Shown: positions 8,213 to 18,546, numbered from the stretch's first letter. The stretch: DNA of 64,000 nt from WVZL01 sp041862375 (GCA_041862375.1 JBGVTE010000027.1:1-64000); one strand, 5' to 3'. The notes: generated by a model from the sequence alone, not told the origin. Translations and numbers: made by a program.

Positions 8213-9313
8213 TTACTTTAATACATATATTAATAAAATAGGTATAACAAAAAAAACTATAATGATATATATAAGGGGGATAATTTTATTTCGAGTGGAA
8301 AACTGGGCAAATTTATTTGCTAAAAATATGGGAATAAATTTAAGTGGCCACCAAACAATCATTCCAGATATATTGAAGAGCAAATGAGAAAAAGCAACAA
8401 TGATGGCAGCTAGATTCCCTGTTGCCAACGCAGCCAGGATAGCTGTCACAGTTGTGCCGATATTTGCTCCCAAAGTATACGGAAAAATCTGGACAATAGT
8501 TAAGAGTCCAGCCCCAGCCATCGGCACTGCCAACGATGTTGTAATGGAACTACTCTGGACCATAACAGTCAGTAATAATCCGACTAAAAATGCTCGCAGC
8601 GCTGTTTTAAACAGGTAACGGTCGAACCAGGCCGCTGCTTTTTTCACCACAATGCCCTTCATAGCACTCACCATCTGTGTTAAGGCAAAAATCAAAAGAA
8701 TGAGAGATAAAGGGAACAGAATCCAGGGATTCTCGCCAATCCAATGCTTGAGAGTGTCAACTAGAGGACGGGATAACGTTTTTACTGGACTTAGTAACTT
8801 CAATCCCCCTATGTTTTGGAATTCCTGCCCTAAAAAGGAAGCTACCCGTCCCAAAAAGTTTGTGTAATATTGAAGAGGAAATAAAACGATTACCGAAAGC
8901 AGGTTAAAATAATCATGCACTATAGCTGCTGAAAACGAACGGTTAAATTCGGCTCTTCGTTTGATTTGTGTAAGCGATGCCAGCGTATTTGTGACAGAAG
9001 TTCCTATATTGGCGCCCATTATTATGGGAATAGCATTGGCAACATTCAACACTCCGCCTCCTACCATTCCCACCACAATTGATGTAGTAGAAGATGATGA
9101 CTGTATCAGTGATGTTGCCAGAATTCCAATAAACAATCCGACCAAAGGATTTGAAGCGGTCTGAATCAGCGTTGTTGCTAATCCTCTCCCGAACATCTTC
9201 AAGGAGGTCCCCATCAATTCCAAGCTGAATATAAATATAAAAAGAAAGATTAATATTTTGATTAAGCCAAAAATAAAGGGAGGGTGTTTATAGAACCTGA
9301 ATATTGCTTTCAA
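8213..9313 (-). CDS. Na+/phosphate cotransporter (NptA/PNaS family)
   Basis: This 366-residue polytopic inner-membrane protein of the Na_Pi_cotrans family imports phosphate with sodium. The two inverted repeats each carry the QSSS signature: SLIQSSSSTTSIVVG in the first half and VMVQSSSITTSLAVP in the second. Each is followed by a GANIGT segment (MGANIGTSVTN, LGANIGTTVTA). Length equals the transport core alone, with the PhoU domain supplied by the next gene. The assigned start is a TTG with AAGG nine bases upstream; a later ATG at LMGTSLKMF is an alternative that would lose the first membrane helix, so the TTG is preferred with moderate confidence. Confidence 0.92.
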   Translation of the reverse strand: MKAIFRFYKHPPFIFGLIKILIFLFIFIFSLELMGTSLKMFGRGLATTLIQTASNPLVGLFIGILATSLIQSSSSTTSIVVGMVGGGVLNVANAIPIIMGANIGTSVTNTLASLTQIKRRAEFNRSFSAAIVHDYFNLLSVIVLFPLQYYTNFLGRVASFLGQEFQNIGGLKLLSPVKTLSRPLVDTLKHWIGENPWILFPLSLILLIFALTQMVSAMKGIVVKKAAAWFDRYLFKTALRAFLVGLLLTVMVQSSSITTSLAVPMAGAGLLTIVQIFPYTLGANIGTTVTAILAALATGNLAAIIVAFSHLLFNISGMIVWWPLKFIPIFLANKFAQFSTRNKIIPLIYIIIVFFVIPILLIYVLK

Positions 9314-9503
9314 GGAAATACCTTAATTTTGAGGAATCTTATTGTATTAATATTGTTTTTTGTAATCTTCTTTTCTATTTCAGTCAAAAAAAATTTCTTA
9401 ATCGTTTAACCCTTATATCATAGTAAGAAATTGCGATCAATTGAGAAAAGACAAAAAGCAATTACAATCAAAAGGTTAGCAGCGAACGGCCCTCAAATGG
9501 AAC

Positions 9504-9731
9504 ATGATCGGTTATTTATTCTTGTTCTTCGCAGCCTGGTTTGCATGCGGCATCGGTGGTAATCCAGGCAATTTGTTGAGTTCTGATTCCGCCACACACA
9601 ACCTCAACATGGCCATTCATGCGGCAGTTATCGGGATGTTTTTCCTGGTACCTGGCTGGATCTGTTTGTTTTTAGGCCAGCATAAAATGTTGCAAGCTAT
9701 TCAATCAGAAAAGAATACAAGCTCGAAATAG
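9504..9731 (+). CDS. Small two-helix membrane protein, hypothetical
   Basis: This is a 75-residue ORF with two hydrophobic segments (about residues 3-18 and 36-58) and a short polar C-terminus. I do not recognise the family. It stands alone on the plus strand between two minus-strand operons and has no convincing ribosome site. Composition (Gly, Trp, Cys in the helices) looks protein-like rather than random, so it is kept as a possible gene. Confidence 0.45.
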   Translation: MIGYLFLFFAAWFACGIGGNPGNLLSSDSATHNLNMAIHAAVIGMFFLVPGWICLFLGQHKMLQAIQSEKNTSSK

Positions 9732-9832
9732 ACTGATTTATTCTATTTTTAGTATTGCGTTCCCTTAATTAAAGAAAAGAAATATGTACTATGTCACCTG
9801 AACTTTACGGAATTTTAGATGACTTATCAAAA

Positions 9833-10354
9833 TTAATCTGCTTCCTCCCCGATTTTGAAGTCTAAGCAGGATCGGATATAATCAGTTGTCGAGTTTATCG
9901 ATTTTCTTAATTCTAGAATTTCTCCTTGATAAGGTGATTCAATTTTTACAACCGCATCCTCGAGAGAAGTTTGAGTAATATCTAACTCAGAGAGATAATT
10001 CAAAGGTGCTACATTTTTTGAAGTGGAAACTGTCAAAAATATGATGCTTATGGCAACTATCAGCAGTACGATGACAGACGCGAGAACGGGAACCAAGATG
10101 GGTTTTCGAGCCGGCACCTTTCTTGGCTCTGGAGTTGTATCCAAGACCGAGATGATCTTACCTTTGAGAGCTTCATTATAATCCTTGAGAAAATCTTGTA
10201 TATCCTGAACACATCTGTGCTCTAATGATTCACTAAACTGAGCAAATTCTTGGCATGACGTACAGTGACGAAGATGGCGGCGCACTGGAACGGAAAATGG
10301 TTTTCCCGAATCCAGGGATTGAGATATGAGCCATTTATAGACAGAACAGAACAT
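9833..10354 (-). CDS. Anti-sigma factor with zf-HC2-like domain
   Basis: This 173-residue single-pass membrane protein has an N-terminal zinc-binding anti-sigma domain with His27, Cys31 and Cys34 (HLRHCTSC), possibly with Cys3 as fourth ligand. A transmembrane helix spans about 86-108 and a short periplasmic tail follows. It lies 14 nt downstream of the ECF sigma factor in the usual sigma then anti-sigma order, with an AAGGAG ribosome site. Known for the family: the cytoplasmic zinc domain holds the sigma factor until a signal or proteolysis frees it. The signal here is unknown. Confidence 0.82.
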   Translation of the reverse strand: MFCSVYKWLISQSLDSGKPFSVPVRRHLRHCTSCQEFAQFSESLEHRCVQDIQDFLKDYNEALKGKIISVLDTTPEPRKVPARKPILVPVLASVIVLLIVAISIIFLTVSTSKNVAPLNYLSELDITQTSLEDAVVKIESPYQGEILELRKSINSTTDYIRSCLDFKIGEEAD

Positions 10355-10368
10355 TTCTAATCTCCTTT

Positions 10369-10971
10369 TTATAGCAATGAAAATTTATGTTCAGCTGGAG
10401 CAGTCCTTTCGAATTTTCCTGAACGCGCAGACTGTTTGAACTTCTTTGCCAGATTCAAACGAGCCCTGTGAAGGAGAACGCGAATTTGGATTTGATTTTT
10501 TTTCATGACTTTTGCTATCTCTTTTAATGACAGATCTTCCATATATCGCAGACAGAGTGCCTCATATTGCTCCTTACTGAGAGTCCTCGCCAAAGCCCAA
10601 ATATTCTGCGATTCTTCCTTTTGAATTACAATCTCCTGGGGATCTGATGAAGGGCTTTTCGGCATAAATGACGTTCTTTTTCCCTTGTTTGATCGGTAAT
10701 GGCTGATAGCCAACCGGACTGCTGTTGTGTAAAGCCAAGTGGAGAATTTCCATTGTGAATTGTAGCGATCTATGTTCCGGAAAGCTTTGATAAAAGTCTC
10801 CTGAATCAAGTCCTCAATATCCTGGTCAGTTGAGGCTCTATGCCTGAGAAAATGAAATAACCGAGGTCTGTATCGATATGCCAGTTCTTCAAATGAAGTA
10901 CGAGAGCCAGCTATTACATTTGAGGCCAGTTCTTCATCGGATAATTGTTTGACTTCTGAGATTTTATCCAT
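10369..10971 (-). CDS. ECF-family RNA polymerase sigma factor
   Basis: This is a 200-residue sigma-70 family factor of extracytoplasmic-function type. Region 2 is seen in YRPRLFHFLRHR and DLIQETFIKAFRNIDRY (about residues 32-70). Region 4 is the helix-turn-helix around LRYMEDLSLKEIAKVMKKNQIQIRVLLHRAR (about 140-172). It directs RNA polymerase to a small regulon, probably including this operon. The partner anti-sigma factor is next, and an exported protein of unknown role lies just upstream on the same strand. Confidence 0.93.
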   Translation of the reverse strand: MDKISEVKQLSDEELASNVIAGSRTSFEELAYRYRPRLFHFLRHRASTDQDIEDLIQETFIKAFRNIDRYNSQWKFSTWLYTTAVRLAISHYRSNKGKRTSFMPKSPSSDPQEIVIQKEESQNIWALARTLSKEQYEALCLRYMEDLSLKEIAKVMKKNQIQIRVLLHRARLNLAKKFKQSARSGKFERTAPAEHKFSLL

Positions 10972-11026
10972 TTACTCGAATATTTACATTATACTTCATA
11001 CTTCTTTTACGTGATTGATTTATATT

Positions 11027-11971
11027 TTAATAAGAAGAAAAAAATCCTCCCAGAGAGAAGAAGGGAGGTAATCTCTTCTTTCCGGCAATTATATCAACTA
11101 AATCTTTTGAGAGATATGTCAATGTTATTTCAATATTATTATCGTCGGTTTTGAGGTTTATATCCATCGGGAGTCTGCGTCCAGATTCCATTTCTTCTTT
11201 TTGCAGGTTGACCATAGCAATGAGTCCGGTGATTATCTGGCCTATTTTTTCAGCATCTTCGGGTGATTCCAAGACAAAATTGAGTTTAATGATGATGTTT
11301 TCCTCTTGTTCCGTAATCGTGAATAACGCTTGACGGGTCTTTTTCAAAATGACTGATTTAGCATGTTTTTTTATTATAGATGAAACATTATCTGCAAAAG
11401 CAATAATAAAAGCACCTGAGGGAGCCTTCTCCACATACGAAATCAAAGGTGAAGAAGTGATATCCTTTTTTTTACCGCCAATTACGTCCAATGCATCCTT
11501 GATTGCCTCTTCATCTCTTGCAAATAAAACCAGATGTTCAGCAACAAAAACCCCGAAATTTGTGCGATTCCACTTATGGATAGTATATTTACCATAAGGG
11601 ATTAGCCTGTGGGTTGTTACTTCTTCCAAAAGGCTGAGGAGATGGGCCTGGTCAAAATTTCCAGTACAATAAAGTACTGATTTCTTCTTTTCTTTTCCTA
11701 ATCCGTAAATAGTAATACCGGTAATATCTCTGAGAAGATTAATCTTGTATTTTTTGAAAAATTTCGTGTTCTTCTTCTCAATTTCAGTTAAAACTTCATC
11801 CTTCATCAGCAAGTCGTTAAGTCGGGTTAACTTATACTTTTCCATATCAAAGTGAAAAACCCATTTAGCATCGGCAGGAATAATTCCCTTTTGAAGCGGT
11901 GCTGCCAGGGTAAGGAAAGCCAAGAACGTAACTAAAAAGACCGCGATTAAAATGACGATTATCTTTTTCAT
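11027..11971 (-). CDS. Exported protein of unknown function, sigma-operon associated
   Basis: This 314-residue protein has an N-terminal signal peptide (about residues 1-24, hydrophobic VILIAVFLVTFLAFLTLAAP) and a mixed alpha/beta body without motifs I recognise. Repeated features are FHFDMEKYKLTRLND, a GITIYGLG strand and a FARDEEAIKDALDVIGGKKK segment, reminiscent of large secreted proteins that carry a repeated ferredoxin-like fold. It begins after GGAG and lies 55 nt upstream of the sigma factor on the same strand. It may be co-transcribed and sense or respond to envelope state, but that is inference from position only. Confidence 0.75.
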   Translation of the reverse strand: MKKIIVILIAVFLVTFLAFLTLAAPLQKGIIPADAKWVFHFDMEKYKLTRLNDLLMKDEVLTEIEKKNTKFFKKYKINLLRDITGITIYGLGKEKKKSVLYCTGNFDQAHLLSLLEEVTTHRLIPYGKYTIHKWNRTNFGVFVAEHLVLFARDEEAIKDALDVIGGKKKDITSSPLISYVEKAPSGAFIIAFADNVSSIIKKHAKSVILKKTRQALFTITEQEENIIIKLNFVLESPEDAEKIGQIITGLIAMVNLQKEEMESGRRLPMDINLKTDDNNIEITLTYLSKDLVDIIAGKKRLPPFFSLGGFFSSY

Positions 11972-12471
11972 TTCACTACTCCTTTTACTATATGGTTTGA
12001 TATTTTATCTAACAACTTGAATTTATTAGATAAATTCACTCTTTTATACGCAACAGCTGTGAAAATGTTACAAGTATTCCCGGAATTTCATCTCATTTTG
12101 AGGCTATACATAACTTAGATATAAAACTCTTAGCCAAGGTGATTTTATAAAGATAACTGGCAATTCCTGGTAACACGAAGATTAAAACTAGAATTTATGA
12201 GGGAAAAATACCCTTTCAAGGAATAAGATTATTTCGATAGTTTAAAAACTTATAAGAGAGATTAAGCTTAATAGAGTTATATTGAAGCCGATAAAAAATA
12301 ATTGGCTTTGTCCCAAAGTTGCAAGATTATAATGGTCATCATAAACAATATTTTTCCACCTGTCATTATGACCTACCAAAGGGAGTGTTGCAATGCTCCA
12401 AAAGAAGCTGAGATTGTTTCTTCACTACGTTTATCGCAATGATCCTTTATCAAGCGCCTTTTGGACAGTGG
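11972..12471. other. Gene-free interval, AT-rich
   Basis: About 500 bases between the exported protein and the S9A peptidase, both on the minus strand. It presumably carries the promoter of the sigma operon on the minus strand, close to 11972-12060. I found no ORF with homology, no repeat shared with the rest of the window and no clear terminator hairpin. Confidence 0.5.
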
Positions 12472-14604
12472 CTAATAATTAACTTCGACTCCCAATTTAT
12501 AAAACATGAAGGCGAATGTGTCAGCTATCACATCAATTCTCTTCGTTGTGCTGCTTGCTCCGTGTCCAGACCTAGTTTCAATCCTGATTAACACCGGATT
12601 AGTACCTTTGTGTCTTTCCTGAAGTGTGGCAATAAATTTAAAGGAATGAGCTGGCACGACCCGGTCATCATGGTCAGCAGTAGTTACAAATGTCGCGGGA
12701 TAGGCTACGCCTTCTCTAATGTTGTGCAAGGGTGAGTATGAATATAGATTCTTGAAGTGTTCTTCCTCATCGCTGGAACCATATTCCACAGCCCAGCCCC
12801 AGCCAACAGTAAATTTATGGTAGCGCAGCATATCCATCACACCCACTGCTGGAAGTGCTACCTTAAATAAATCTGGCCGTTGAGTCATGCAGGCACCTAC
12901 CAGCAATCCGCCGTTTGATGCTCCGGCAATAGCCAGCTTATCTTTTGATGTGAACTTTTCACTAATCAAATATTCGGCAGCAGCGATGAAATCATCAAAC
13001 ACATTCTGCTTGTTGGACAGCATTCCCGCCCTATGCCATTCTTCACCGTATTCACCTCCACCTCGCAGGTTAGCCACAGCAAAAACAACTCCATTCTCTA
13101 GAAGAACAATATTAATAGAGTTAAATGAAGGGACTATACTGATGTTGAATCCACCATACCCATAGAGGTAAGCGGGATTATTGCCATCTAATTTCAATCC
13201 CTTCTTATGAACAATAAACATTGGAACTCTGGTTCCGTCCTTGCTCGTGTAAAACACCTGCTTTACAACAAAATCCTCAGCGCTGATTTTAAACTCGGTT
13301 TTGCGGAAAACTTCTGATTTTCTGCTTACAACATCATATTTGTAAATTGCTGGAGGAAAAGTAAAGGAAGTGAAAGTGTAAAACAAAATTTTATCTTCTC
13401 TCTTACCGTAGAAACCTCTTGCAGTCCCTAGAGCCGGCAACTCAATTTCTTTCACGAGTTTTCCTGTTAAATCATGCTGATAGACTTTTGTATTAGCATC
13501 TTTGAGGTACATGCAGAATAACTGATCCCCTGCCGTAGTGGCACTCCTCAAAACTTCCTCTTTTTCTGGAACTACAGTCTTCCAATTTTCATTTCCAGGA
13601 TTCTGAGGATCCATAAGAATCACTTTGTAGTTAGGAGCGTTGACATTCGTGTAAACAAGGAATTTATCTCCGACATTATCCACGACATGGCTATCGAACT
13701 CAAATCCTGTAATCAGGGGCTGAAATTCCATATCTCCAACAGATAGATCATTATAATACAACTCATTGCCACTTGTTCCTTCTGATACGGATAAAATCAA
13801 ATATTCTTCGTCTTCAGTCACGCTGACACCTTTATACCGAAGCGGGTGTTCCTTATCTTCATAAATAAGCGTGTCATTTTCCTGTGGATCACCCAGTTTG
13901 TGAAAGTATATTTTTTGAAACTTGTTCCTGGCTGTTAATTCCTGGCCCTCTTCTGGCTCGTCATAACCGCTGTAATAAAATCCATCACCATACCAGGAGG
14001 CACCAGAAAATTTAATCCACTGGATGCGGTCGCTTAACTCTTTTTTAGTCTCAATCTCCATCACTCTAAGCTCCTGCCAATCCGAGCCTGCTTCAGATCG
14101 GGAATAGGCCACATAGCGATTGTCCTTAGAAAAACCAGTCAAGCTGATCCTGATTGTGCCGTCTGGGGACAATTGGTTGGGATCAATGAATACTTCAGGC
14201 TCCCCATCCAAACCCTTCTGGATATATATCACAGACTGGTTCTGTAAACCGTCATTCTTGTAGAAGAAGTAATACTCCCCTGCCCTAAAAGGCAAAGAAT
14301 ACCGTGGGTAGTTATAAATCTCTGTTATCCGCTCTCGAAGTTTTTCCCTGAAGAGTAGCTTCTCTAAAAAAGCGAAGGTGACCTTGTTCTGCTCTTCGAC
14401 CCATTGCTTAACCTCTTCAGCATTATCATCCTCCAGCCAGTGATAGGGATCTTCGACTTTAGTGCCAAAATAGTCATCTACATGGTCAACCTTTTTTGTA
14501 ACCGGGTAAGTCAGCTGAACCTGTGCTTTTTCAGCTTGCTTTTTACAGACCGGCAGCAAGATTAATGAAGTGAGGACGACTAAGATACATAGTTTTTTAC
14601 GCAT
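12472..14604 (-). CDS. Prolyl oligopeptidase, S9A family, exported
   Basis: This 710-residue serine peptidase has an N-terminal signal peptide or lipobox (about residues 1-20, ending in LLPVCKK; Cys20 may be lipidated). A seven-bladed propeller follows (about 80-430), then an alpha/beta-hydrolase domain. The catalytic triad is Ser563 in GASNGG, Asp646/647 in DHDDRVVP and His681 in RSGHG, almost the same positions as in porcine prolyl oligopeptidase (554, 641, 680). It cleaves short proline-containing peptides, probably in the periplasm. The start has GGAGGAAACG before ATG. It follows two other peptidase genes on the same strand, with a 162-nt gap to the nearer one. Confidence 0.95.
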   Translation of the reverse strand: MRKKLCILVVLTSLILLPVCKKQAEKAQVQLTYPVTKKVDHVDDYFGTKVEDPYHWLEDDNAEEVKQWVEEQNKVTFAFLEKLLFREKLRERITEIYNYPRYSLPFRAGEYYFFYKNDGLQNQSVIYIQKGLDGEPEVFIDPNQLSPDGTIRISLTGFSKDNRYVAYSRSEAGSDWQELRVMEIETKKELSDRIQWIKFSGASWYGDGFYYSGYDEPEEGQELTARNKFQKIYFHKLGDPQENDTLIYEDKEHPLRYKGVSVTEDEEYLILSVSEGTSGNELYYNDLSVGDMEFQPLITGFEFDSHVVDNVGDKFLVYTNVNAPNYKVILMDPQNPGNENWKTVVPEKEEVLRSATTAGDQLFCMYLKDANTKVYQHDLTGKLVKEIELPALGTARGFYGKREDKILFYTFTSFTFPPAIYKYDVVSRKSEVFRKTEFKISAEDFVVKQVFYTSKDGTRVPMFIVHKKGLKLDGNNPAYLYGYGGFNISIVPSFNSINIVLLENGVVFAVANLRGGGEYGEEWHRAGMLSNKQNVFDDFIAAAEYLISEKFTSKDKLAIAGASNGGLLVGACMTQRPDLFKVALPAVGVMDMLRYHKFTVGWGWAVEYGSSDEEEHFKNLYSYSPLHNIREGVAYPATFVTTADHDDRVVPAHSFKFIATLQERHKGTNPVLIRIETRSGHGASSTTKRIDVIADTFAFMFYKLGVEVNY

Positions 14605-14766
14605 CGTTTCCTCCTTAACTAAAATGATTCTTTATTTCCTACATTCACAAAACCCTGAGAATTCTTACTGTTTTTATCACAACAAAATACAAGGGTCAAC
14701 GAGGAATTGCCTTTCCAAGTTAAAGAGCCTGAATAACTTTTTGGAGTTTAAGTTCCTCAAATTATA

Positions 14767-17028
14767 TTATTTAGAAATTGGCCCGGGTGGTAGCTTCTCT
14801 TTCAAATACATTGTCAGCAACTCATAGAGATGGCGCCTTGTGTTTTCTCCTTCAGAGATGCTGTGGGACCGGTTCGGATAGGTCATCACTGTGAAGCGCT
14901 TTTTATATTTGATCAATTCATTCACCAACGCTTCGAAGTTCTGATAATGGACATTGTCATCGCCTGTTCCGTGGATTAGCAGCAGGTTCCCTTTCAATTT
15001 ATGAGCAAATGTAATGGGCGAGCCGTTTTTATAACCTTCTTCATTATCTTCTGGAAGCCCCATGTATCTTTCCTGATAAATCGAATCATAGTACCGCTGG
15101 TTACTCACAAAGGCTATGGCCATAGCTGTATGATAAAGCTCTGGATATCTAAATATGGCATTAAGACTCATCGAGCCTCCTCCGCTCCAGCCCCAAATTC
15201 CGATGCGGCTCGAATCCACCCATGGCCAGCGCTTGATTATGGCTCTTGTTGCCGCTGCCTGGTCAGCAGAGGCAAGAATCCCTACCTGGCGGTAAATACT
15301 CTTCCGCCACGACCGTCCCCGCGGCGCTCTTGTCCCCCTATTATCCACGCTCATGACAAGATATCCCTGCTGGCAGAGCATGAGATGCCACAAATAGCGG
15401 TCTCCACTCCATCTATCTATAACTGTGGACCCCGTTGGCTCACCATAAACATAAAAGAGCACAGGATACCGCCTCCCAGGATCAAAATCAGGCGGTTTCA
15501 TGCACCACCCGTCAAGCTTAACGCCTCCGCCGATATCCACCCGAAAAAATTCTACTGGTTTTCTTTTAAGAGCGTGAACTTTCTTTTTGAGTTCAGAATT
15601 ACCGACCAAAGTGTGTCTTACTTCATGTTGAGGTAGACGCACAAGCTCAGTTACAGGAGGCTCATCAAAGGTTGAGAATGTGTGAAAAGCATAACATGAA
15701 TCTGGAGAAAACCTGTAACCGTGTACTCCGCGCTGCTCTGAAGGCGTGAGACGTTCGGCCTTGTCTGAGCCTTTTGATTGCACCCGGTAAAGATATCGAT
15801 GGATTGGACTGTCGGAGGAAGCAGTAAAATACACCCAGCCTCTGTCTTCATCAACGCTCTGCAGGCTGACTACATCATATTCACCAGGAGTTAAAAGTTT
15901 AACCTGCTTCCCTGTTCGTGAGACGAGATAAATATGTCTCCAGCCATCACGTTCGCTCACCCATGTAAAGTATCTTCCACCATCCAGCCAACGAAGCTCA
16001 TTCACTACTTCTACCCATGTATCATCGCGCTCAGTCAGAATCGTCCGCACCTTTCCGGTGTGAATATCGCCAAGCATAACCCAGTTTGTATTCTGAAGGC
16101 GGTTAAGGCGCTGGAAACAGACCTCATTCGAGTTTGCTGCCCAATCCATCCAGGCAATATAATGATTTCTTGGATCTCCCGGCAATACAAACCATAGTGT
16201 CTCCCCTCCTTCAGCACTCACCACTCCGATACGGCTGGCAGAATTGACTTCTCCCACTTTAGGATACTGAATCGATTTGAGCTGAGGGTAAAGAGAATCA
16301 GTATTATTGATGAGATAGAAAGTATTTACCCCTTCGGTGTTGAGCTGCCAGTAAGCGATCCATTCTCCATCCGGGCTCCATCTAAATCCATCTCTCAATG
16401 AAAATTCCTCTTCATAAACCCAGTCAAAGGTTCCGTTGATGATGGTCTTTGACCCGTCTTTAGTCAACTGCTCTATCCGGTGGCTCTCTAGGTCTTCTAT
16501 GTAGATATTGTTCCTGATAACATATCCGACTCGACTCCCGTCTGGAGAAAACTTGGCGAACATGAGGCTTGAGGTTTCAGCATCTCCCCCGAGCTTATAT
16601 AAACTCCAGTCATTCAGATTAAGAACCCAGTAATCTCCCCGTGTGTGCTGTCTCCAGACACGCTTTGTGTTGGTGAAGATTAGGAGCTTTTTCCCGTCCG
16701 AAGACCATTCATAACTGTAAACTGACAGAGGTTTGGACTTACCTGGCGGAATGAACCTGTTAGAGGGCACCAGAACTTCTCGCTTACCGTTTTCAGAATC
16801 ATAACAGACGATTTCATGGACATCCTGATTCGACTTTGTGGATTCCAAGAGTGTATAAGCACTTTTATAATCCAACCATCGTGCCGTTCCGAAGCGCTCA
16901 GGCTTGAATTCCTCGGAGCTAAAGATACGCTCCAGATTCAGAAGGGAAACGCCTTCTTCATTCTCAGTTGTCGATGTACAAAAAGAGAATACAAGCAGTA
17001 GTGACAAAAAAATACAAAGCTTCTTCAT
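14767..17028 (-). CDS. Dipeptidyl peptidase IV-like serine peptidase, S9B
   Basis: This 753-residue exported peptidase of the DPP IV type has a signal peptide (1-16) with Cys17 in FSFC, a possible lipoprotein anchor. The DPPIV N-terminal beta-propeller contains the Glu-Glu pair in DWVYEEEFSLRDGF, the double-Glu that binds the substrate amino terminus. The hydrolase domain has Ser615 in GWSGGGS, Asp690/691 in GTGDDNVHYQ and His722 in RSHS. It removes N-terminal dipeptides, typically Xaa-Pro. It starts 9 nt after the M20 hydrolase stop, with GGAG upstream, so the two are in one operon. Confidence 0.95.
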   Translation of the reverse strand: MKKLCIFLSLLLVFSFCTSTTENEEGVSLLNLERIFSSEEFKPERFGTARWLDYKSAYTLLESTKSNQDVHEIVCYDSENGKREVLVPSNRFIPPGKSKPLSVYSYEWSSDGKKLLIFTNTKRVWRQHTRGDYWVLNLNDWSLYKLGGDAETSSLMFAKFSPDGSRVGYVIRNNIYIEDLESHRIEQLTKDGSKTIINGTFDWVYEEEFSLRDGFRWSPDGEWIAYWQLNTEGVNTFYLINNTDSLYPQLKSIQYPKVGEVNSASRIGVVSAEGGETLWFVLPGDPRNHYIAWMDWAANSNEVCFQRLNRLQNTNWVMLGDIHTGKVRTILTERDDTWVEVVNELRWLDGGRYFTWVSERDGWRHIYLVSRTGKQVKLLTPGEYDVVSLQSVDEDRGWVYFTASSDSPIHRYLYRVQSKGSDKAERLTPSEQRGVHGYRFSPDSCYAFHTFSTFDEPPVTELVRLPQHEVRHTLVGNSELKKKVHALKRKPVEFFRVDIGGGVKLDGWCMKPPDFDPGRRYPVLFYVYGEPTGSTVIDRWSGDRYLWHLMLCQQGYLVMSVDNRGTRAPRGRSWRKSIYRQVGILASADQAAATRAIIKRWPWVDSSRIGIWGWSGGGSMSLNAIFRYPELYHTAMAIAFVSNQRYYDSIYQERYMGLPEDNEEGYKNGSPITFAHKLKGNLLLIHGTGDDNVHYQNFEALVNELIKYKKRFTVMTYPNRSHSISEGENTRRHLYELLTMYLKEKLPPGPISK

Positions 17029-17037
17029 ACAAGACTC

Positions 17038-18516
17038 CTATTGAACATCATTATTTTTCTTAACCTTTTTGACACGAACAGGAGGTTTTTGGTCTGAAGG
17101 GATACCGCTCCTGTAGGTATATCCTTTGAGCTTATTCTTAAACTCGTTCTTCATCTCAAGCAATATGTTCTCATCAAGGAACAAATCAACAGCTGTGGCA
17201 GCCATTACCTTTGCTGCTAAAATCATTCCTTTGTAGCCGATAGTATGCTTGGACGATGTTACCACCGCCCAGCTATGCCAAGGAATTCCATAAGGAGCAC
17301 AGGTTGTTGACAGATGCAAGGTTGGAACTACCCAGCTCACCTCAGCAACATCAGTCGAGCCTCCTTCAGGCTCTTTATCGGGATCTTCCAGTTCGTCTAT
17401 TTCACAAACCATGCCTTTATCTTCGACAACAGTCTCTTTTTGTATTCTCTCTGCAAAGGATAGTTCCTCATCCGTATATGCTATGGGTCCAATCATTTCA
17501 AGATTTCTCTGCATGATATTGGACCCGGTCATATTTACCAGCATCTCATGATAGCTGCCCTTATTGTATACTTTTGAAGTTGCTCCTGTTGCAATAGAAA
17601 CTCCCTTTACAATCTTTTCAATTCTTTTAACTACATCTTTAACTCCATCTCTCGTTGAATCCCTGACCCAGATCCACAACTTTGCCTGGTCTGGAACAAT
17701 ATTGGGAACTTTACCTCCTTGGGTAATGACATAGTGTAGTCGAACTGAAGGTTTTACGTGCTCGCGTAGAAGATTAATTCCAAAGGTTGTCATCTCCACC
17801 GCATCAAGAGCGCTAATACCTTTCCAAGGATCAAAAGCAGCATGGGAAGTTTTTCCGAAAAATTCTATCTCCAAATCATCAATAGCCTGACTGCTCCTCA
17901 CATCCACTTTTGTTTTGTAGTCTGGATGCCAGGCAATACAGGCATCCAGTTCATCGAAGAATCCGTCTCTGGCCATGTACATCTTCCCTCCAACATCTTC
18001 TTCAGCAGGGCACCCGTAAAGTCTGACCGTACCTTTCAGCCCGTGGGCTTCCATTACCTTTTTGAGAGCAAGTGCTGCACCAAGACTTCCTGCCGCAAAC
18101 AGGTTGTGTCCGCAGCCGTGCCCTGCTTCTCCTTCAACAAGCGCCTTTTGAAAAGGAGTGCTGTCCTGAGAAAGGCCTGGCAATGCGTCGTATTCTGCAA
18201 GAATCCCAATAATAGGCTTTCCGGAACCGTAGGTTGCTACAAAAGCAGTAGGTAGATTAGCTACTCCTCGTTTCACTTTAAATCCTTCTTTTTCCAAAAT
18301 TTCGCTGAGAAGATTCGATGATTCATGCTCATTTAAAGCAATTTCAGCATATTTCCAGATTGCATCACTCACTTCAATTAATGATTGGCTCTTCTGCTCA
18401 ATAATTCTCAATATCTCCTCTTTTAATTCTTGCGCAGATTGTATGTCTTCAGAAAAAATGACATGAATTAAGCCGAATATCAATAAAACCGCCAAAATAA
18501 TGATTTTTTTTCTCAT
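17038..18516 (-). CDS. M20-family amidohydrolase (AbgB/aminoacylase type), exported
   Basis: This metal-dependent hydrolase resembles p-aminobenzoyl-glutamate hydrolase subunit B and related carboxypeptidases. Metal-site motifs are visible: GHGCGHNLFAAG, EEDVGGKMYMA and the WHPDYKT segment, with a dimerisation domain inserted after KTSHAAF. The ATG at 18516 is preferred because GGAGGAAATA directly precedes it and it begins a good signal peptide (RKKIIILAVLLIFGLIHVIFS). A GTG ten codons earlier (18546) would place charged residues in front of the signal. It leads a three-peptidase run with the two S9 enzymes downstream. Substrate is probably an N-acyl or dipeptide product of the neighbouring peptidases. 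Confidence 0.92.
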   Translation of the reverse strand: MRKKIIILAVLLIFGLIHVIFSEDIQSAQELKEEILRIIEQKSQSLIEVSDAIWKYAEIALNEHESSNLLSEILEKEGFKVKRGVANLPTAFVATYGSGKPIIGILAEYDALPGLSQDSTPFQKALVEGEAGHGCGHNLFAAGSLGAALALKKVMEAHGLKGTVRLYGCPAEEDVGGKMYMARDGFFDELDACIAWHPDYKTKVDVRSSQAIDDLEIEFFGKTSHAAFDPWKGISALDAVEMTTFGINLLREHVKPSVRLHYVITQGGKVPNIVPDQAKLWIWVRDSTRDGVKDVVKRIEKIVKGVSIATGATSKVYNKGSYHEMLVNMTGSNIMQRNLEMIGPIAYTDEELSFAERIQKETVVEDKGMVCEIDELEDPDKEPEGGSTDVAEVSWVVPTLHLSTTCAPYGIPWHSWAVVTSSKHTIGYKGMILAAKVMAATAVDLFLDENILLEMKNEFKNKLKGYTYRSGIPSDQKPPVRVKKVKKNNDVQ

Positions 18517-18546
18517 TATTTCCTCCATATTTAGATTATTGTTCAC

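Noticed and set aside
15001..15636. 211-codon plus-strand ORF
   Set aside because: Antisense to the catalytic domain of the DPP IV-like peptidase, whose triad is intact; no homology-like features.
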